The position numbers and the translations under genes were made by a program. Shown piece by piece: positions 25,116-37,802 of a stretch of 64,000 nt of DNA (positions are counted from its first letter, which is position 1; each line of letters opens with the position of its first letter). The stretch spans positions 551,467 to 615,466 of the forward strand of contig JAJEKV010000017.1 in the NCBI GenBank assembly GCA_021234155.1, written 5' to 3'. Under the pieces are notes generated by a model. The model was not told where the DNA came from, searched no databases, and was given only the letters and a program-made list of their open reading frames with translations. This DNA comes from Isoetes taiwanensis. Taxonomy: Eukaryota > Streptophyta > Lycopodiopsida > Isoetales > Isoetaceae.

Positions 25116-28100
25116 CTATATAGCCGACGAGAAGCTCTTCTGTGGCAAGCTGGGTAGTCCATCATTTAGAATATATTGAGCTTCAACCTTGCTATTTGTC
25201 TTATGGTCTCTGCCAACTGCAACCTGCAGACCAATTCAATATTCCATCTATTTCACTGACTCTAATGCACAGCTCCTCCTGAAAGAATTTGATACTCAAC
25301 ATCGGTAATGTGGATAAGCTTATGTGAAATACAAAGCACGCAACTTACCAGATTAGTCTCATTCCCTTCAATGTGGAAAAGCATAACACCCAACCCATTT
25401 GCACTTTCTGTCTCAGCCTACAAAATGTATCATATTAGTGAAGCACAGACCAAAAATTGTTAAGACTAATGAGCTCGTCTTACCATACAAGAGTGAATAA
25501 GAAATCCAACTCCGCTAAGAGCTGCAGCCACTTCGGCAAGCATGTCTGGAAATTTATTGACTACTTTTTTTAGAAAGCTCAAAAACTAGTAACCCTTTTA
25601 AATAGGACTAGATGCACAAAGGTTAATGATAAACCTCCATTTACATTCAGCAATTACCAAAACGAAAGAAGAGAACTCACTTTTACGATCCAGACAACTG
25701 ACACTAAACCAATTTATTGGACGATCTTTGATGGCACGCCAACTAATCACCCGTTCATTTAGCCAAGCATCTATCCTAGGCCTGGCTTCTTCATAAATCA
25801 GTTTACTTGCTTCAAAAAATTTTGGATCCCGCAGGTCATAAATCCTTTTCTCAGTCATTTGCTTGCTCCGTGTCCCGTTCATTCTCTTGGGTTGAATTGA
25901 ACCACCAAATTGGAAAACCTTAGATGCTGCAGAACCTAAGCCTATCATTCTGGTGTTATTGTTTAAATGACTTCTGTTATCGAAATTTGGGAATGACTGG
26001 TCAAGCAATAGGTTATCATCATCATGGATGACACTCGGTTCCTCCACGTCAGAAACAAACTTGTTAATAACGTCTGCAGTGATCTCCACAGCCGACAATG
26101 CACCCTGTTCTTTCAAAAACTGCAACACAGAACAAACACATCCAGTCAGTATATGTGAATTCTGGTAACAAAGAGGAGATGGTGAAAACTACATGCCTTC
26201 GTAAGCTTGTGCCTAGCACTCCTGGTTTTTGCAAACTGTAACCATCGCTGGTGCCTTTGGAAGAGTTTCTTACTTGTTGCTCCCTGTTCACATCAATTTG
26301 GTCATGACTCGACATAATTCCAAATGGGCAAATATATATAATTGAAGAAAATATCATCCCTATATGTATGATAGCTAAAGCTGCACATAATTACAACGAA
26401 TTTCTTACATCATAAGTCAAAATTTCCACAACTTCTGCATTTGACAAGACATGTGTTGGAGAAACTAAATTCCCATTGACCTGCTTAGAATCAAAACGTC
26501 AGTTATCTTATGGTTGAATATGCTCATTGTAAAAGATCTACAACAATGTACCTTAGCAGCCACCATTTTGTTTCCAACATCAGAATGTATTTGATAGGCA
26601 TAATCAATAACTGTTGCACCCTTTGGAAGATTCTTGATCTGACATTCTGAAGGTAATGAGCATAAAAGGCAGCAGCCAATAGAACTGATATTTCTAATTG
26701 ACAATACCTCTCCTTTAGGTGTGAAAATAAAAACCCGACTTCCAAGGAGATCCCCAGTAATAGTGTCCACAAATTCTCTTGATGTCATGTTCCCAACAAA
26801 CTCTTCCTGCCATTCTCTAATAGAATTGAGCCAACTCACCTGTCCAAATTTCACAAATATTAGATAACATACTAAAGTGAAAATCCACTAATTCAATACA
26901 ACAGGCTACCTACTCTGCGAGCAAAGCCTTCACCATCCAAACAATTGCCCGATCCTTGCATTTGTTGCGATTTTACCCCATTCATAGTTTTAGAATGTTT
27001 TCCATTTATGTTCAACTTGCTCCCTTGCTTGAGCGCATCAAGTTCATTTAAGTTGACATTCCTATTAATTTTGCCACTGTAATGTGCTGCAATTCCCCAT
27101 TCTGCAAGTTTATCCATCTCCCCAGTCCGGATCTGCAAGTCCGAAAAAAAATAAGAAAATTTATTAGTCGTATTTAAATACATCATAGTTACAAATCACT
27201 AATACCACTGAAGGAAGACTTTTCACCTGAACTTCCAATGGGGAAAAGGTTTTAGAACCAAATGGGATGACTTTGGTATGAAGACTTTGATATCCATTAG
27301 GTTTTGGGGTAGCAATATAATCCTTCATCTATAAAAACAAAACATTTGAGTTTATAGAACATGAAGGCCTCTCCTAAGTTACGGTGCAATACCAGTTTAA
27401 ATAATTACCATTTGCGGTACCGGAGGCCATAGCTCATGGACTAGCCCAAGCACATGATAACAGACCTACAAAACAAGATGGTAAATGTAGGGATTGTTTT
27501 CCAGATAAAACTGCAGGGCACACAAAAGACATGATAACATTTGTCTAACTCGTCAACTTATGCAGTGAAGACAGAAACAGAACCACTGCTTTTAGAAAAA
27601 ACATCTTGCTGTCTGTTGGAACTAACCACTTTTAAGTGCACTGACCAAAGCCAATGAATGACTCATGCAAGCACAACGATAATCTTACTGAATGATATGC
27701 CAATTTTGGAGGACCAAACTATACCTGCCGAATGCTACATAAATGTTGAGCGCCTGACTTTAGTTTGAGGATTATCCTCACCTAAGAAAGACACATAAAA
27801 CTTCCTGTTAATAGATATAAACAATACATTGCTTCATTTAAGTAGATTTAGCCCAGAAGAAACAGATCCAAAAAGTATTGAGTTGAATTTTACGCAAGAA
27901 CTCATCTACTAGCTAGATGTTTTCAGTTCCTTTTCTACATGTCAGACAACTATGGATATATTGTTTCAGAAGCCTTGTTTAGATCACAAATTCCAATTGA
28001 GCACATAAAGATGCCCCGGTACTATTGTGAGTTTGTTTATAGAGAGGAACCTGGGCAATGCCGCCAATGTCTTCCACAGAGCACTTTGTTTCCTTCATCT

Positions 28101-31100
28101 TCTTGTAGATACTGCATAAAAATATTACAGCATATTCTTCAGAAACTTGCTTGCATTTCTTACAGAAGACCAGTGTAAAGTACCTGTAAAGCTCTTTGCA
28201 GAAAGTAAGGATCCTTACATCGGATATCATGTAATTAAGAAATTGATCCTTAACAATTGTCTGAGCTAGTATCTTTTTAGCCTGCATGCAGACAGGATAA
28301 ATCAGAGATGCACCACAAAAGTAATCTAGATGCAGCTTTCTGTTTATACATCTGTACTGTCAAATTCTAATATATGTCATCAGACATGGCAACATAGTGA
28401 TTGTGACATGGCAATGCAACTGCGGATTATAAACATGACTGTACGTAGAGCTAGCCCATATGATGATTAAGAGTAATAACTAGTTCATTAGACTAAACTA
28501 GGCAAATAGAATAATGTCCATACAGGCAACCAGAGTCTCATTTTTATGTGGTTCTTGTACACACCTTACAATATAGCTTTCTTTTTTTGCCTCACTCTCT
28601 CACGGGATCTGTTTTAAGAACCTGGATTACTTTGTTCTTTCATGGTATCAGAGCGCTCATGTTGACGGCTTGATATTTGCTTTGGTATTCCCATGCTTAG
28701 CAGGTTCATGCATACCCCTACCACCACTCATTGGAAGGCAGCCAGAAGTTTCTTCCTAACTTGAAGGCATCACATATTACAGAATTCTTCCTCCAGCTTG
28801 CTGCTTCTGTTCATTTACATCATGCTGGCGGACTGACTAGGAGTACCACATGACATTTTATGAGCTTTGGCAGCATTTAGGCTCAGCAAGCATAAACCCA
28901 CTGTTTCTCTCTTCAGCACACAAGCTGTATAAAGCATTGTCTAGTGTTATCTGCAGAACTTGCTTCAAGGTCTTCATTGTTGTGACAACCATAGTCACCT
29001 CAAACTGGCAACTAGGAACGTTCTGCTGGCTGCACTATCTTATGATTTTGGTACACTAGAACCAGCTGATTGCAATGACACCAAGTGCCACAAGACATCT
29101 TATAACAGTTACATTTCATCGTTCAGCAAGCATCAACCCACTGTTTTTCACTCCAGCACTGAGGCTGGACACAGAGCATTGTCTGATGTTACTATTTGGA
29201 TGCAGAAGTTTTATCTTTCAGCATAGCTTTTCTTGCTTTGCCTCTCTCTTGCTCAGATAAACTGTTCTTCTAGCCTAGATTATTATTCCTTGATAGTATC
29301 CTGACATCAAATATTGCAGTTTATATTATTTTACTGTTACAAAATACCTGTAAGGCCATTTCTTCTTGATCTTTGAATATATTCCCAACTTTATGCTTAA
29401 CATCATTATATTCTTCTGGATATGCATACATAAAAGATAATTCCTCCAGTTCTGCCTGCACAAGGCACCATGTCAGTTTTACAGAACGTGACAAGCTAAA
29501 AATGGTGGAGATTAGAATGCTTCAAGCACCTTTATTTTGTACATTCCTAATAACCTAGCGAGAGGTGCAAAGACCTGCAGAGTCTCAAGGGCAATGTGCC
29601 GCTGTGATACAGGTCTTTGAGTGTTAGAAATCCAAATCATCAACTTAAAAACTTTATAAATGGTAAAAAGCAAGATTGCAGCGCCATATACCTGTTTATG
29701 CTTTGGCATAAATGATAAGGTCCTCATATTGTGAAGCCTATCCGCAAGTTTAACAATTATCACACGCACCTGATTTTACAACAATGCAGGAACCTCAACT
29801 CCGTTGAAAGATAGATGAAAAGCATGTGCAAATTATCAAGACATTTATCATCAGGTATGGAGGTCAACATTATAAGGAACAACTAAATTTCCACTGTTCC
29901 AACCATAAAAGAACACACACCTGCGACAGGATCAAAGAACAAGCAAGATATTCTTAATAAGAAGCACACCTCTTCTGTCATTGCAAGAAACATTTGGCGC
30001 AGGTCATCAGCCTTCACATCCCTTATAACACTGCTGGCATTTGAGCATTGCAGTTTTCCAAGCTTGGACACCTATGATGCGCCACTAACATGAGACATGA
30101 ATTAAAATTTTTAGAACTGAAATATTGTAATCAAGCTCTACCTTTGTTTCGCCTTCAACTATGCGCCTCACAACTATCCCAAACTGGCTTTCTATGGACT
30201 CAAAGGTCACAAAATCTGTATCTTCAACAGTATCATGCAATAGCCCCGCAGCAATTGTTTCCCAATCCATTTCCTGATAAGTGCAAATGGTTGTATGTCA
30301 GTGTTCTTATCTATATACTATAATTAACTTAAAGCCATTCCTATTTAATTCCAGCATATATATCTAGAAACTAATAGTCCATACCCAACCAAGAACACAT
30401 GTCAAGGACGTGGCCAATCAATTCACAGACTGTGACCCCTCTTGTTAGAAAAGAAATGATTCTAGGAATGGAGGTCTAAATACAACACAAACTTGATTCA
30501 TCATGAGAATGCACCAACTGTACCCCATGGGAGAAAGCCATGATCCATAACCAAAACTTTCCCTTACCAGCTCTCCTAAGATGCGAGCAACTTCTACAGG
30601 GTGAACAATGTAAGGTTCACCACTCTTCCGCTTTTGTCCTTGGTGCGCCTGGAAAGCTACCTGCATGAAGACAGTATCAATTTCTAGGTTGCCAGTCCCT
30701 TGTACTGATAATTATTACGAGGAATGATTGCCCCTTAGATGTAGAGAGTCCTTGACATGTTCTTTCTAGTCATTCCGTGTCTATAACTACTGCAGCGGCA
30801 AATCCTACCATAGCTTCTTCTACTCGCATAAGGCAGATATTAGAGGCATAAAGCTCCTTCGGATTTGAAGACATGGTATTGGTCTCTTAGTGTAGAAAGA
30901 TTGCTCCTATCTATATTCTAATACATAAAAAAAGATGCACCAAATTACCTCTAAGGCAGCTTTGACTTGACTTGAATGTCCCTCTGATAGATACGAAATG
31001 GATGGTCTCAGAACCTGCCAAAAGTAACTGCAAATGTCAAATAGCCATGTTTTATTGAGATAACATGAACAAATAGGGATTCTAATACTTCAACATTGGT

Positions 31101-31672
31101 AAGACATTGAAAGCAATTCATAAAACATTAACCTGCCAAGCCAGGTGCTACGTACCTCCCAAAAAGCAGCTGGAGTAACAAATTCCTGGTTGTCAATGTC
31201 TAACTGATGTTCAGGAAGAGAACGAGGTCTTATCAGGGTCCTGTGCCTGTAATGTTGTGTGTGTGAACCCTGCTGATGTATGATATCTTGGCGAGGGAAT
31301 CCTTCCCTACTTTTCCACCACCTAGGCTGCAAATGCACATACCATAACTTCCTGATTATTCTCTCCATTCATATGGCTTCAATTTCAGAGCTCCAAATGA
31401 CCATTGTGAACATTTCCCATTTATTTTGCAAGCACGCCTGATCAAGCATTGTAGATAATCTACACTAGTTGGACCAATATACATTCTACATGGCAAAAGA
31501 TAAACAGAAGTTAATAAGCAACATATAGACTTACAGTGAAGTTCTTGCACCTTGTGCGAGGAAAGGATTTGATAAAAGGACCATTTCTAGTACAAAATAT
31601 GCCGCATAAACGGTACCTTTGAGCACTTGTCGCAGTCGGCTTTGCAAAGCTGCATATTCCCAGGCTTTCCAT
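25116..31672 (-). CDS. RSH1: RelA/SpoT homologue, RSH1 type: chloroplast (p)ppGpp hydrolase
   Basis: Controls the alarmone (p)ppGpp, in plants a plastid signal acting on transcription and translation. Exons 3-23 join into one 766-residue frame with no stop. Counting from exon 3: HD hydrolase domain about 1-200, with metal and catalytic residues present (H42 in IVHPVEVA, H66-D67 in LLHDTVED, D141 in KLADRLHN); synthetase-like domain about 200-365 with [17 protein letters not shown] and EVQIRT; TGS domain about 450-512 ([20 protein letters not shown]); ACT domain about 670-745. The synthetase motif usually read as G-R-x-K-H is TFCKE here and the usual catalytic Asp aligns with Gly, so hydrolase-only activity is inferred, as in other plant RSH1 proteins. 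Exon 1 is rich in S, T, R and C and suits a transit peptide. Exon 2 contains a frame break, so the N-terminus is uncertain. Confidence 0.93.
26120..26196 (-). other. GC-AG intron in RSH1
   Basis: Exon 19 ends AAG and the intron starts GCATGT. The acceptor is TTGCAG before TTTTTGAAAG. Only this choice keeps the frame and gives [13 protein letters not shown], matching the family sequence at this place. A GT donor two bases further on would shift the frame. Confidence 0.75.
28282..29347. repeat. Large RSH1 intron with retroelement-like scraps
   Basis: This is the longest intron, 1,066 bp. It holds TGGTATCAGAGC at 28,643-28,654, the standard primer-binding site matching plant initiator Met-tRNA, right after a CT-rich stretch ending in CA as an LTR would. 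A related CT-rich phrase without the full site lies near 29,221-29,310. It also holds a 72-bp direct repeat (28,884-28,955 and 29,124-29,194, starting CAGCAAGCATAAACCCACTG). It could be a decayed small LTR element; no complete LTR pair was found. Confidence 0.5.
31156..31495 (-). other. RSH1 exon 2 region with a frame break
   Basis: The 3' part (about 31,345-31,156) ends FVTPAAFWE followed by a good donor GTACGT and joins exon 3 in frame. The 5' part (about 31,494-31,356) reads [20 protein letters not shown] after a possible acceptor TGTAG, but in another frame. Either one small indel separates them or an extra splice exists. The same place differs in copy 1, which suggests local sequence errors. 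Confidence 0.5.
31535..31672 (-). other. RSH1 exon 1, probable chloroplast transit peptide
   Basis: 46 codons from ATG at 31,672 to a strong donor (ACT|GTAAGTC) at 31,535. The peptide starts [20 protein letters not shown]. It is rich in S, T, R, C and F with few acidic residues, as in plastid targeting peptides. An upstream in-frame ATG near 31,732 would add a hydrophobic extension; I prefer 31,672 because the sequence from there looks like a transit peptide. Confidence 0.6.
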
Positions 31673-34013
31673 ATGTATTGCTATAACCACAACCGAATTT
31701 GTAAGATTCTCAAATAAAAAATAACACTGCATTGCTATATTGTTAGAAATATAAGAACTAAAGGTTCTATTTTGATTTCATTCTTGTGAGCGCCCTGGAG
31801 CAATTTTTAAATTATATCAATATTACCATTTACTGAATTCTTTATCAATACTGCATTATAGCAGAAGATTAGATTGATTTACTTGGATTTATCAGATTAT
31901 AATGAACTTTGATGAGTAAGGGCCTACCTGGACTGCACGGTGTGCATGCCATTAAGTATTGAATTAGGTAGGATGCTGTTCACAGAAATACTGAAATGCC
32001 CATATGAAACTCTTAATCCTCGAAAATCTAACTGGATATTCCTGTAGACTCTTGAATAAGTGATCCATCTCTTTTGAGACCTACGACAACATGGTCTTCT
32101 CGCAATACAGTCCACAAGGCATACTTCACTGTCAGGGTCAAGCTACCACTCTTTGTCATGCATGGGCATATCGAGCTCAAGCGATTAAACACCTAGGAAA
32201 CTTCATCCACCATTTTACTGCTTCTATTCCAATTCTCCAACTCCAGAATTCTAGAAATCTGCAAATTCCTTCCGCGCGGAATTACAAGCATAAACAGCAG
32301 ACTCCAATCGACTAAAAAAATAAACTGCCCAATACCAAGACACTGTATATTGAATCAGAAAACAAAGAAGCTGAAATTCATCTGGAACTAGAATCAGTCA
32401 AAAAAAAATATAGGGGGTAGCAGAAAAAGCCGAAGGCCATCAATCAAGGGGGGCGATGGAGGAGGAATGGATTGAATGAGGGGCCGGGAGTAAAATTTGA
32501 GCAAATCCGGAGGTGGGCTTGCGGCTATACCGTTTGTGTGGTGTATGTGTTCTATCTAGTGAGAGGGTATAAGGTATATCTTGTGTTCTTTCTGGCCACA
32601 ACAGGCCCCAAATTTATAATCAATACAATATAATCAATCAATATGTATGTATTTACTAGAATGTTTTTTCTTCCTTCCACTTACGTGTCCAAATCTAGCA
32701 TTTTTGCTTACCAGCTTCTACTTTCTAGTCCATTCAACCTTTACACATATTTTATTCTAAAAGTTTACATTTTCGAATGATCTACTAACCACCATATATC
32801 TTTTATATATGAGAATAATAACCATTTTTATATAACACCTCCACATTAGTGAAATTGTCATCCTTCCCATGTTACAATGTCCATAAGCTCAACGCGCCTG
32901 TTGTATGCCACACAAACAGTAAGAAGGTACTTGCCATTGATAAGAATTCCCCTCGTGTTATAAGATTACTTCTGGAAGTTTATAGTTGGATAGAAGACCT
33001 TTAACACGTTGTCCTGGTAAAGATCTAATTACATATGGGAATGAGTTTCACAAAATTCTTCTATTGGCTAAAGTCATGAACATGTGTTTTTTGTCCCTGA
33101 AAGATTGCTTGAACACTATTGCATAGAGTACATAGGCACAAGTCGATTGTTATAAGGGAACAAATGAAGCATATAACGAGAGATCAACAAAAAGAAGAGA
33201 ACAAGTCTTGAGGATGCTCGCCCTCAAACAAGTAACTCCTTGTTACCTCATGCCTAGCTATGTTGGGAGACATTTGCCATTATCTTGTTTGATGTAGCCA
33301 ACAATGGTCAATTAATCATCATAAGGTAATATGGCCGGGAATAGTCAATTCAGTAATTGCTTACTTTTCAAGGGCATCAATTAGCAACAAGAACCTTTCT
33401 AGACATATGCTCTTAATCGAGGAAGTCTTGCATCCAGTATAAAAGATAAAATCTAGTTAAAGTGCATGCTAATCAGAAATTTCTATCTCTAAATTTTTGG
33501 ACAAAGTGTGGTTTATCAGAGGCTTACGATAATCCTACTCTAGTTGGAGGGATGCTAGTGGTATGCATGATATCGGTAGATAATATCACACACTATAGGA
33601 TTTCACTAGACAATAGGCTGGCTTACTATGCAGTTAAATGCTTAATGCGGGGGTTTCACCATTCGTTGGGTTGATCCAATCTAGAAGCACTTCAATTCAT
33701 TTTTTCTTCGCTCTTACCTATATTCTTATGATGCATCCCATTATGATTTAGCTTAAAGTGGAGCGAAACTAAATGGTTGAGTATTGAAAAAAGAAATCAT
33801 CGTGCAAAGAAATGCTTCAAATCCGTAAGGAGCAAGCACAATCATTTTGACTGCGCAGTTACTGCTTGTGATACTATTAGCGGAATCCCACCCAGTGTTG
33901 GGCAAAGTCCGAGAAACACTATAAACCAATCGATTAAAATTGCAAATTTTCCTGTTAAGTTAGTGTATTGAGGAATCTTTCTAGCAAGTTTTCTTGTGGT
34001 TTTCTATTAAGGT
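31673..34013. promoter_or_regulatory. RSH1 upstream / intergenic DNA
   Basis: Gene-free stretch between the RSH1 start and the MULE; it must contain the RSH1 promoter, but no clear TATA box was fixed. The stretch 32,880-33,300 is nearly identical to copy 1, including CTTGAGG..CCTCAAA near 33,206-33,230, which can form a small hairpin. No coding sequence is supported. Confidence 0.45.
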
Positions 34014-34022
34014 ATTGCAAAG
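34014..34022 (+). repeat. MULE target-site duplication, left
   Basis: ATTGCAAAG directly before the element end GGCTCAGG. The identical 9 bases follow the right end at 43,702-43,710. Nine bases is the standard Mutator target duplication. Confidence 0.92.
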
Positions 34023-34610
34023 GGCTCAGGATAGTCTTACCCTGGTTTCGGAGATCCCGGAGGAAAAAATACCGGCCTCCGGTATCACCACCAGGGCTCG
34101 ACGGAATCCGTTTGGAGACCCTCGTTTCACCGTCTTGACACACGTGGTGAGGCGAAATCTGGGCCGTCAGTCCTGGGGCCCCGTCCACGGACGGGCCAGG
34201 TGGTGTTCCCGCCCTCGGGATCACCATCTTGTGATCCGGCCTCGGGATCCCCAAGCGTGGCCGATAGCGATGGGGAAATCGACCATGGAGATCGGCCTCG
34301 GGATCACCGATCGCCGCAATGGCGATAGCGATGCCGAAATCGGCGAGTGGAGATCCGGCCTCAGGGATCTCCGATACTGAGGTCGTGATTCCCTCCTCGG
34401 GATCACCACCACGCGGGTGATATCGGCGGTCCGATATCGGCCGTTATCCGCCTCGGGGATCACCACCACAGGGGCGATATCGGTGATCCGATATCGACGC
34501 GCGTTATCCCGCCTCAGGGATCACCATCGTGGAGCGTGGGACCATCTTTGCCGCCGGGTTCGATATCTCTTTGTGATTCCTCCTCAGGGATCCCCACACA
34601 CTTTGTGCAT
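34023..34610 (+). repeat. MULE left terminal inverted repeat, copy 2
   Basis: Inverse of 43,140-43,701. Filled with subrepeats of about 60-65 bp, each carrying CCTCGGGATCACC followed by ATATCGG..GATCCGATATCG-type palindromes (for example around 34,210, 34,290, 34,400, 34,455 and 34,515). Very CpG-rich compared with the AT-rich flanks. Confidence 0.85.
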
Positions 34611-35180
34611 GAAAATCGGCAATTGGGGGGGCGGGGCGTGGGCCGGATCGTCGCGGTCGGTTTTGAACATGTCGGCCCATGCGGACCAACCATTAAGATG
34701 CGGACCGTCGGATGCCGGAAACCACCCTCAGGGATCCCACATTTGTCTTCGAATTTCTACGTCTTCCTTGCATATGCGCGAGCCGGTTGTTCAGCGGCCC
34801 CCTGGCGGCTATGGGCCGATTGGGGCTGGAGGAGAAGATAGCACGGTATCTATCGCCTAAGATTATTTTAGGAGTTAAGAAAGCGTATATCCGAGCTCCC
34901 TTTCTCGCCATTCCTAGCTGCGATGAGAAAATACATGTGGAGTCACCCCTAATGGCATTTTCAACCCGACAACCTACGGGTTTCGAGGAAAGAGCACCGG
35001 GTTCATACATGCGGGGAGGTGGAGAAATGCTTGTGTGGACTGCTACTTCCCAACAAACCGGGTTGAAGACTTCATTCTTGGAGAGCAAAGAAATTGTGTG
35101 GCACCGTGCAGCTTCTACTTAAGGAGTTCCAATCCCGAGAGGGTGCTGGCCAACCAGGGATTCTTATTTAACTATGAAAA
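34611..35180 (+). other. MULE left internal spacer / possible first transposase exon
   Basis: Frames at 34,712-35,122 (ending SFLESKEIVWHRAAST) and 35,035-35,319 overlap and are partly conserved with copy 1 (3,954-4,154), so some of this may be the 5' part of the transposase message. No domain is recognised. Confidence 0.35.
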
Positions 35181-35399
35181 GGTATGTATTTCTAAAACCC
35201 TATCCTCTAGTTTACTGTTGTTTTTGTTTTACGTAGTAGAAAACATTGTAGCGTATATATTTATTTTGTTAGATGTACATGCACTACTTTCATGCACTAA
35301 TTTTGAACACTCAAACTAGGTATTGGTGCACATATGGTCCCCAGGACAAGACTTTGAACACTCACCTGGTTGCTAATGGACCACGTCAACCTGGCACAC

Positions 35400-37720
35400 G
35401 CAGGAAAAGAATTGAGAGGGGTGAGAGTGTGCGTAGGGGCTGCCAATGCCATTTTACCATTAGGCAACTCTACCTTCTCCCAGAATGCTCTTAAGTTACT
35501 TATTATGGGTTTGAGCATAGAAATCTCCAAGGTGAGCCTTGCCATGGTAAATTTGTTGGCGTGAGAGAAAGGGATCGATTCAAGCTAGCAGTGGATCTCT
35601 CGGGAATTGAGGGAATGGGTTAGAGAAAAGCTCGTGCATTGGCACACCCCACAGTGTTATGAACATGCGAGGAGAGGTGGAGATTTAAACTAGATGTTCA
35701 TGGCAAGGATAGTATGTGTAGGGATGACATTTGAAGATCGGGATGTTTACAACATTGAGAAGAGTGTTGTTAGAAACACTTGGAAGCTACATGAAGACCT
35801 TCCCACTAGCATCAACATGTGGGTGCAACAACATCTAGAGTCAGGTGTTCTTGTATGAACATGGTGACACGTTCAATTGGGAGTGATGACTCAATCCAAA
35901 AGAGGCGATGCTAAAGTTTGGAAAGAATAGGGCCATTTGCATGGATGCAACCTTCAAAACTAATGACAAGAGGTACACTACTTTGTGTTCATTTCCATTC
36001 TAGATCCGGATTCATAGTCCATTTAAAATGGCTATAGCGAGTTAGTTTCAACCATGCAATGACATCTATTGGTTTCAATTATGCGGTACTATCTTTTTAC
36101 ACTCATTGCCTTCGATGACCATTGCAATGGCATGCCATTGGCATATGTCATAACCAATTCTCAAAAAGTAGGGCTATAACTAAGTGGTTGAAAGCACTAA
36201 AAGATTCATTATGCGGGATGATCCGTGGCACCCTTCTTGCATCATAGCGGCGATGCCGATCTTTGAAATCAAGGCGGTAAAAATGTAAGTGATGCCTTGC
36301 TGCAATTTTCCCCCAAGTTATATTTTCTTGCATACTTTCTAACACTAACACTTGTAGGTATTCCCAAAGCGTGCTGTGCAAATATGCATTTGGCATGTGA
36401 GAAAACTGGATTAAGTGGCTAAGCAAAAATGTAAGGAGTAAGGTGCATAGAAATGAAATGTTCAAGGAGCTAGGGAATATAATGTACAAGGCAGAGGGTC
36501 CTGTGAGGGGACAATGAGTATGGTCGAGGACAGGGGAAGGCTGTTAGGAAAGAGGCTATCAAGAGATTGGAAGAGTTGGTGAGGAAGTATCCTCAATACC
36601 CTAAATTGTCGGCCTACATGAGTAAGGAGTGGACTAAGAACATCACGTGAATGGGTATTGGCTACAAGAATGTACATGCACTCCAATCAAGAGACCAATC
36701 TTTGCCATAGAGGCATGGCATGCTGCCCTTAAGTTGCGCCTAGGCATATGTAAGCGTGCACCGAGGCGGGAGAATTGATTTGGTTGCTCTACATTCTCAC
36801 TAACAATGTGGAGACACACATGGCTTATATGAGGTAACATTTACATATCACTATTTACCTTGCAAATGATTGATATATAGCTATGTTCTAGGTCTATGAA
36901 GGAACATGGATTTGTAGTGAACACCTCACGGGAACAAATAGTAGAGTCGACTTAGAGGCGCTCGGACAGTGCCAAACGAACAAGTCACAATTACCAACCC
37001 GAGGGGAGGCTGAAGTGCAAACCCGGCGCACTCTTGGGCCCAGGGCCCGTACTTTGTTCTTTGGAGCACACAATAATTGGGCATGTTGTGATTGCCCTTG
37101 GGGAGCCAAGGGTAATCTATGTAAGCATCGGTGAAAGTTATGCAAATGCTTGGCAATTCACAGGGATCAAGATCATTGGGTGTTGGGTTCCCAATATGGG
37201 ACAATAGGTGGGGGCATGGATCACACGGGAAGCAATCTGGCTTAGGCAAGAGAGTTGTGGAGACCCGGGGATCGGAGGTGCTTGAGGTAAATGCGCCCTG
37301 GGGAAGAGTCTCCCTTGCAAACAAGCGGTCAAGTGGACTTGAACAAGACTCGGGGAGGCCTCCTTGGAGGCGGTAATTACTAGAGTGATGTCTAGGGCTC
37401 AAAAAGATCCTAACATTTTAGTTGCTGTGATTATCTCATGAGGCATTTCGACTTTAGACTTGAGAAGATGGATGACATAGTTGGCACGAGCACTAATATA
37501 TCAAGTCTACGAACTTACCTTGGAGGTGAATTGTGGTACTAGCTTGTCCTGTTTGGTGAAGCACTGTTATAGAACTTGGAAAACATAAGGTGAAGAAAGC
37601 AAGGAAGAGTTGGAAGGAACTTCGGATGGAGGCTTCATGCAAGGCACCATGATTCCCAAATTTCGGGACCTGAAACATGACTCTCATAATCAGAACATGA
37701 CTTTTATTTCTCAATCTTTC
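35400..37720 (+). pseudogene. MULE transposase (MURA-like) with SWIM zinc finger, frameshifted
   Basis: The protein that would cut and join the element ends. Recognisable parts in order: an N-terminal segment near 35,430-35,560 (CQCHFTIRQLYLLPE, then YYGFEHRNLQGEP), the catalytic-domain start CMDATFKTNDKRY at about 35,938-35,976, the second acidic motif in FTLIAFDDHCNGMPLAYV at about 36,096-36,150, WIKWLSKNVRSKV at about 36,410-36,450, and a SWIM zinc finger CCDCPWGAKGNLCKHR at 37,084-37,131. These fit the plant MULE/FAR1-type transposase order. They lie in different frames with stops between, explained by introns plus small indels. An intact frame may be recoverable from better sequence; as given it is broken. 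Confidence 0.82.
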
Positions 37721-37741
37721 AAATGTAATGTTTAAATGTTC

Positions 37742-37802
37742 TAAGGTAATGGTAAATGGTAAATGGTAAATGGTAAATGGTAAATGGTAAATGGTAAATG
37801 GT
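37742..37802 (+). repeat. Heptamer microsatellite (TAAATGG)n
   Basis: Seven to eight perfect TAAATGG units at the upstream edge of array A. The same run exists in copy 1 with fewer clean units. Confidence 0.97.

Larger units (their letters stand above)
25116..31014 (-). other. RSH1 exon map (exons 3-23)
   Basis: Coding exons, 5' to 3' on the minus strand: 31014-30949, 30660-30568, 30273-30142, 30071-29970, 29769-29692, 29601-29530, 29455-29348, 28281-28184, 28111-28051, 27781-27725, 27465-27409, 27328-27227, 27132-26914, 26839-26708, 26638-26552, 26480-26409, 26283-26197, 26119-25681, 25545-25484, 25417-25349, 25223-25116 (stop TAG). Lengths sum to 2,301 nt. All introns are GT-AG except 26,120-26,196, read as GC-AG. 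Most exons are in phase 0; 28,184 and 25,681 end inside codons that are completed correctly by the next exon. Confidence 0.9.
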
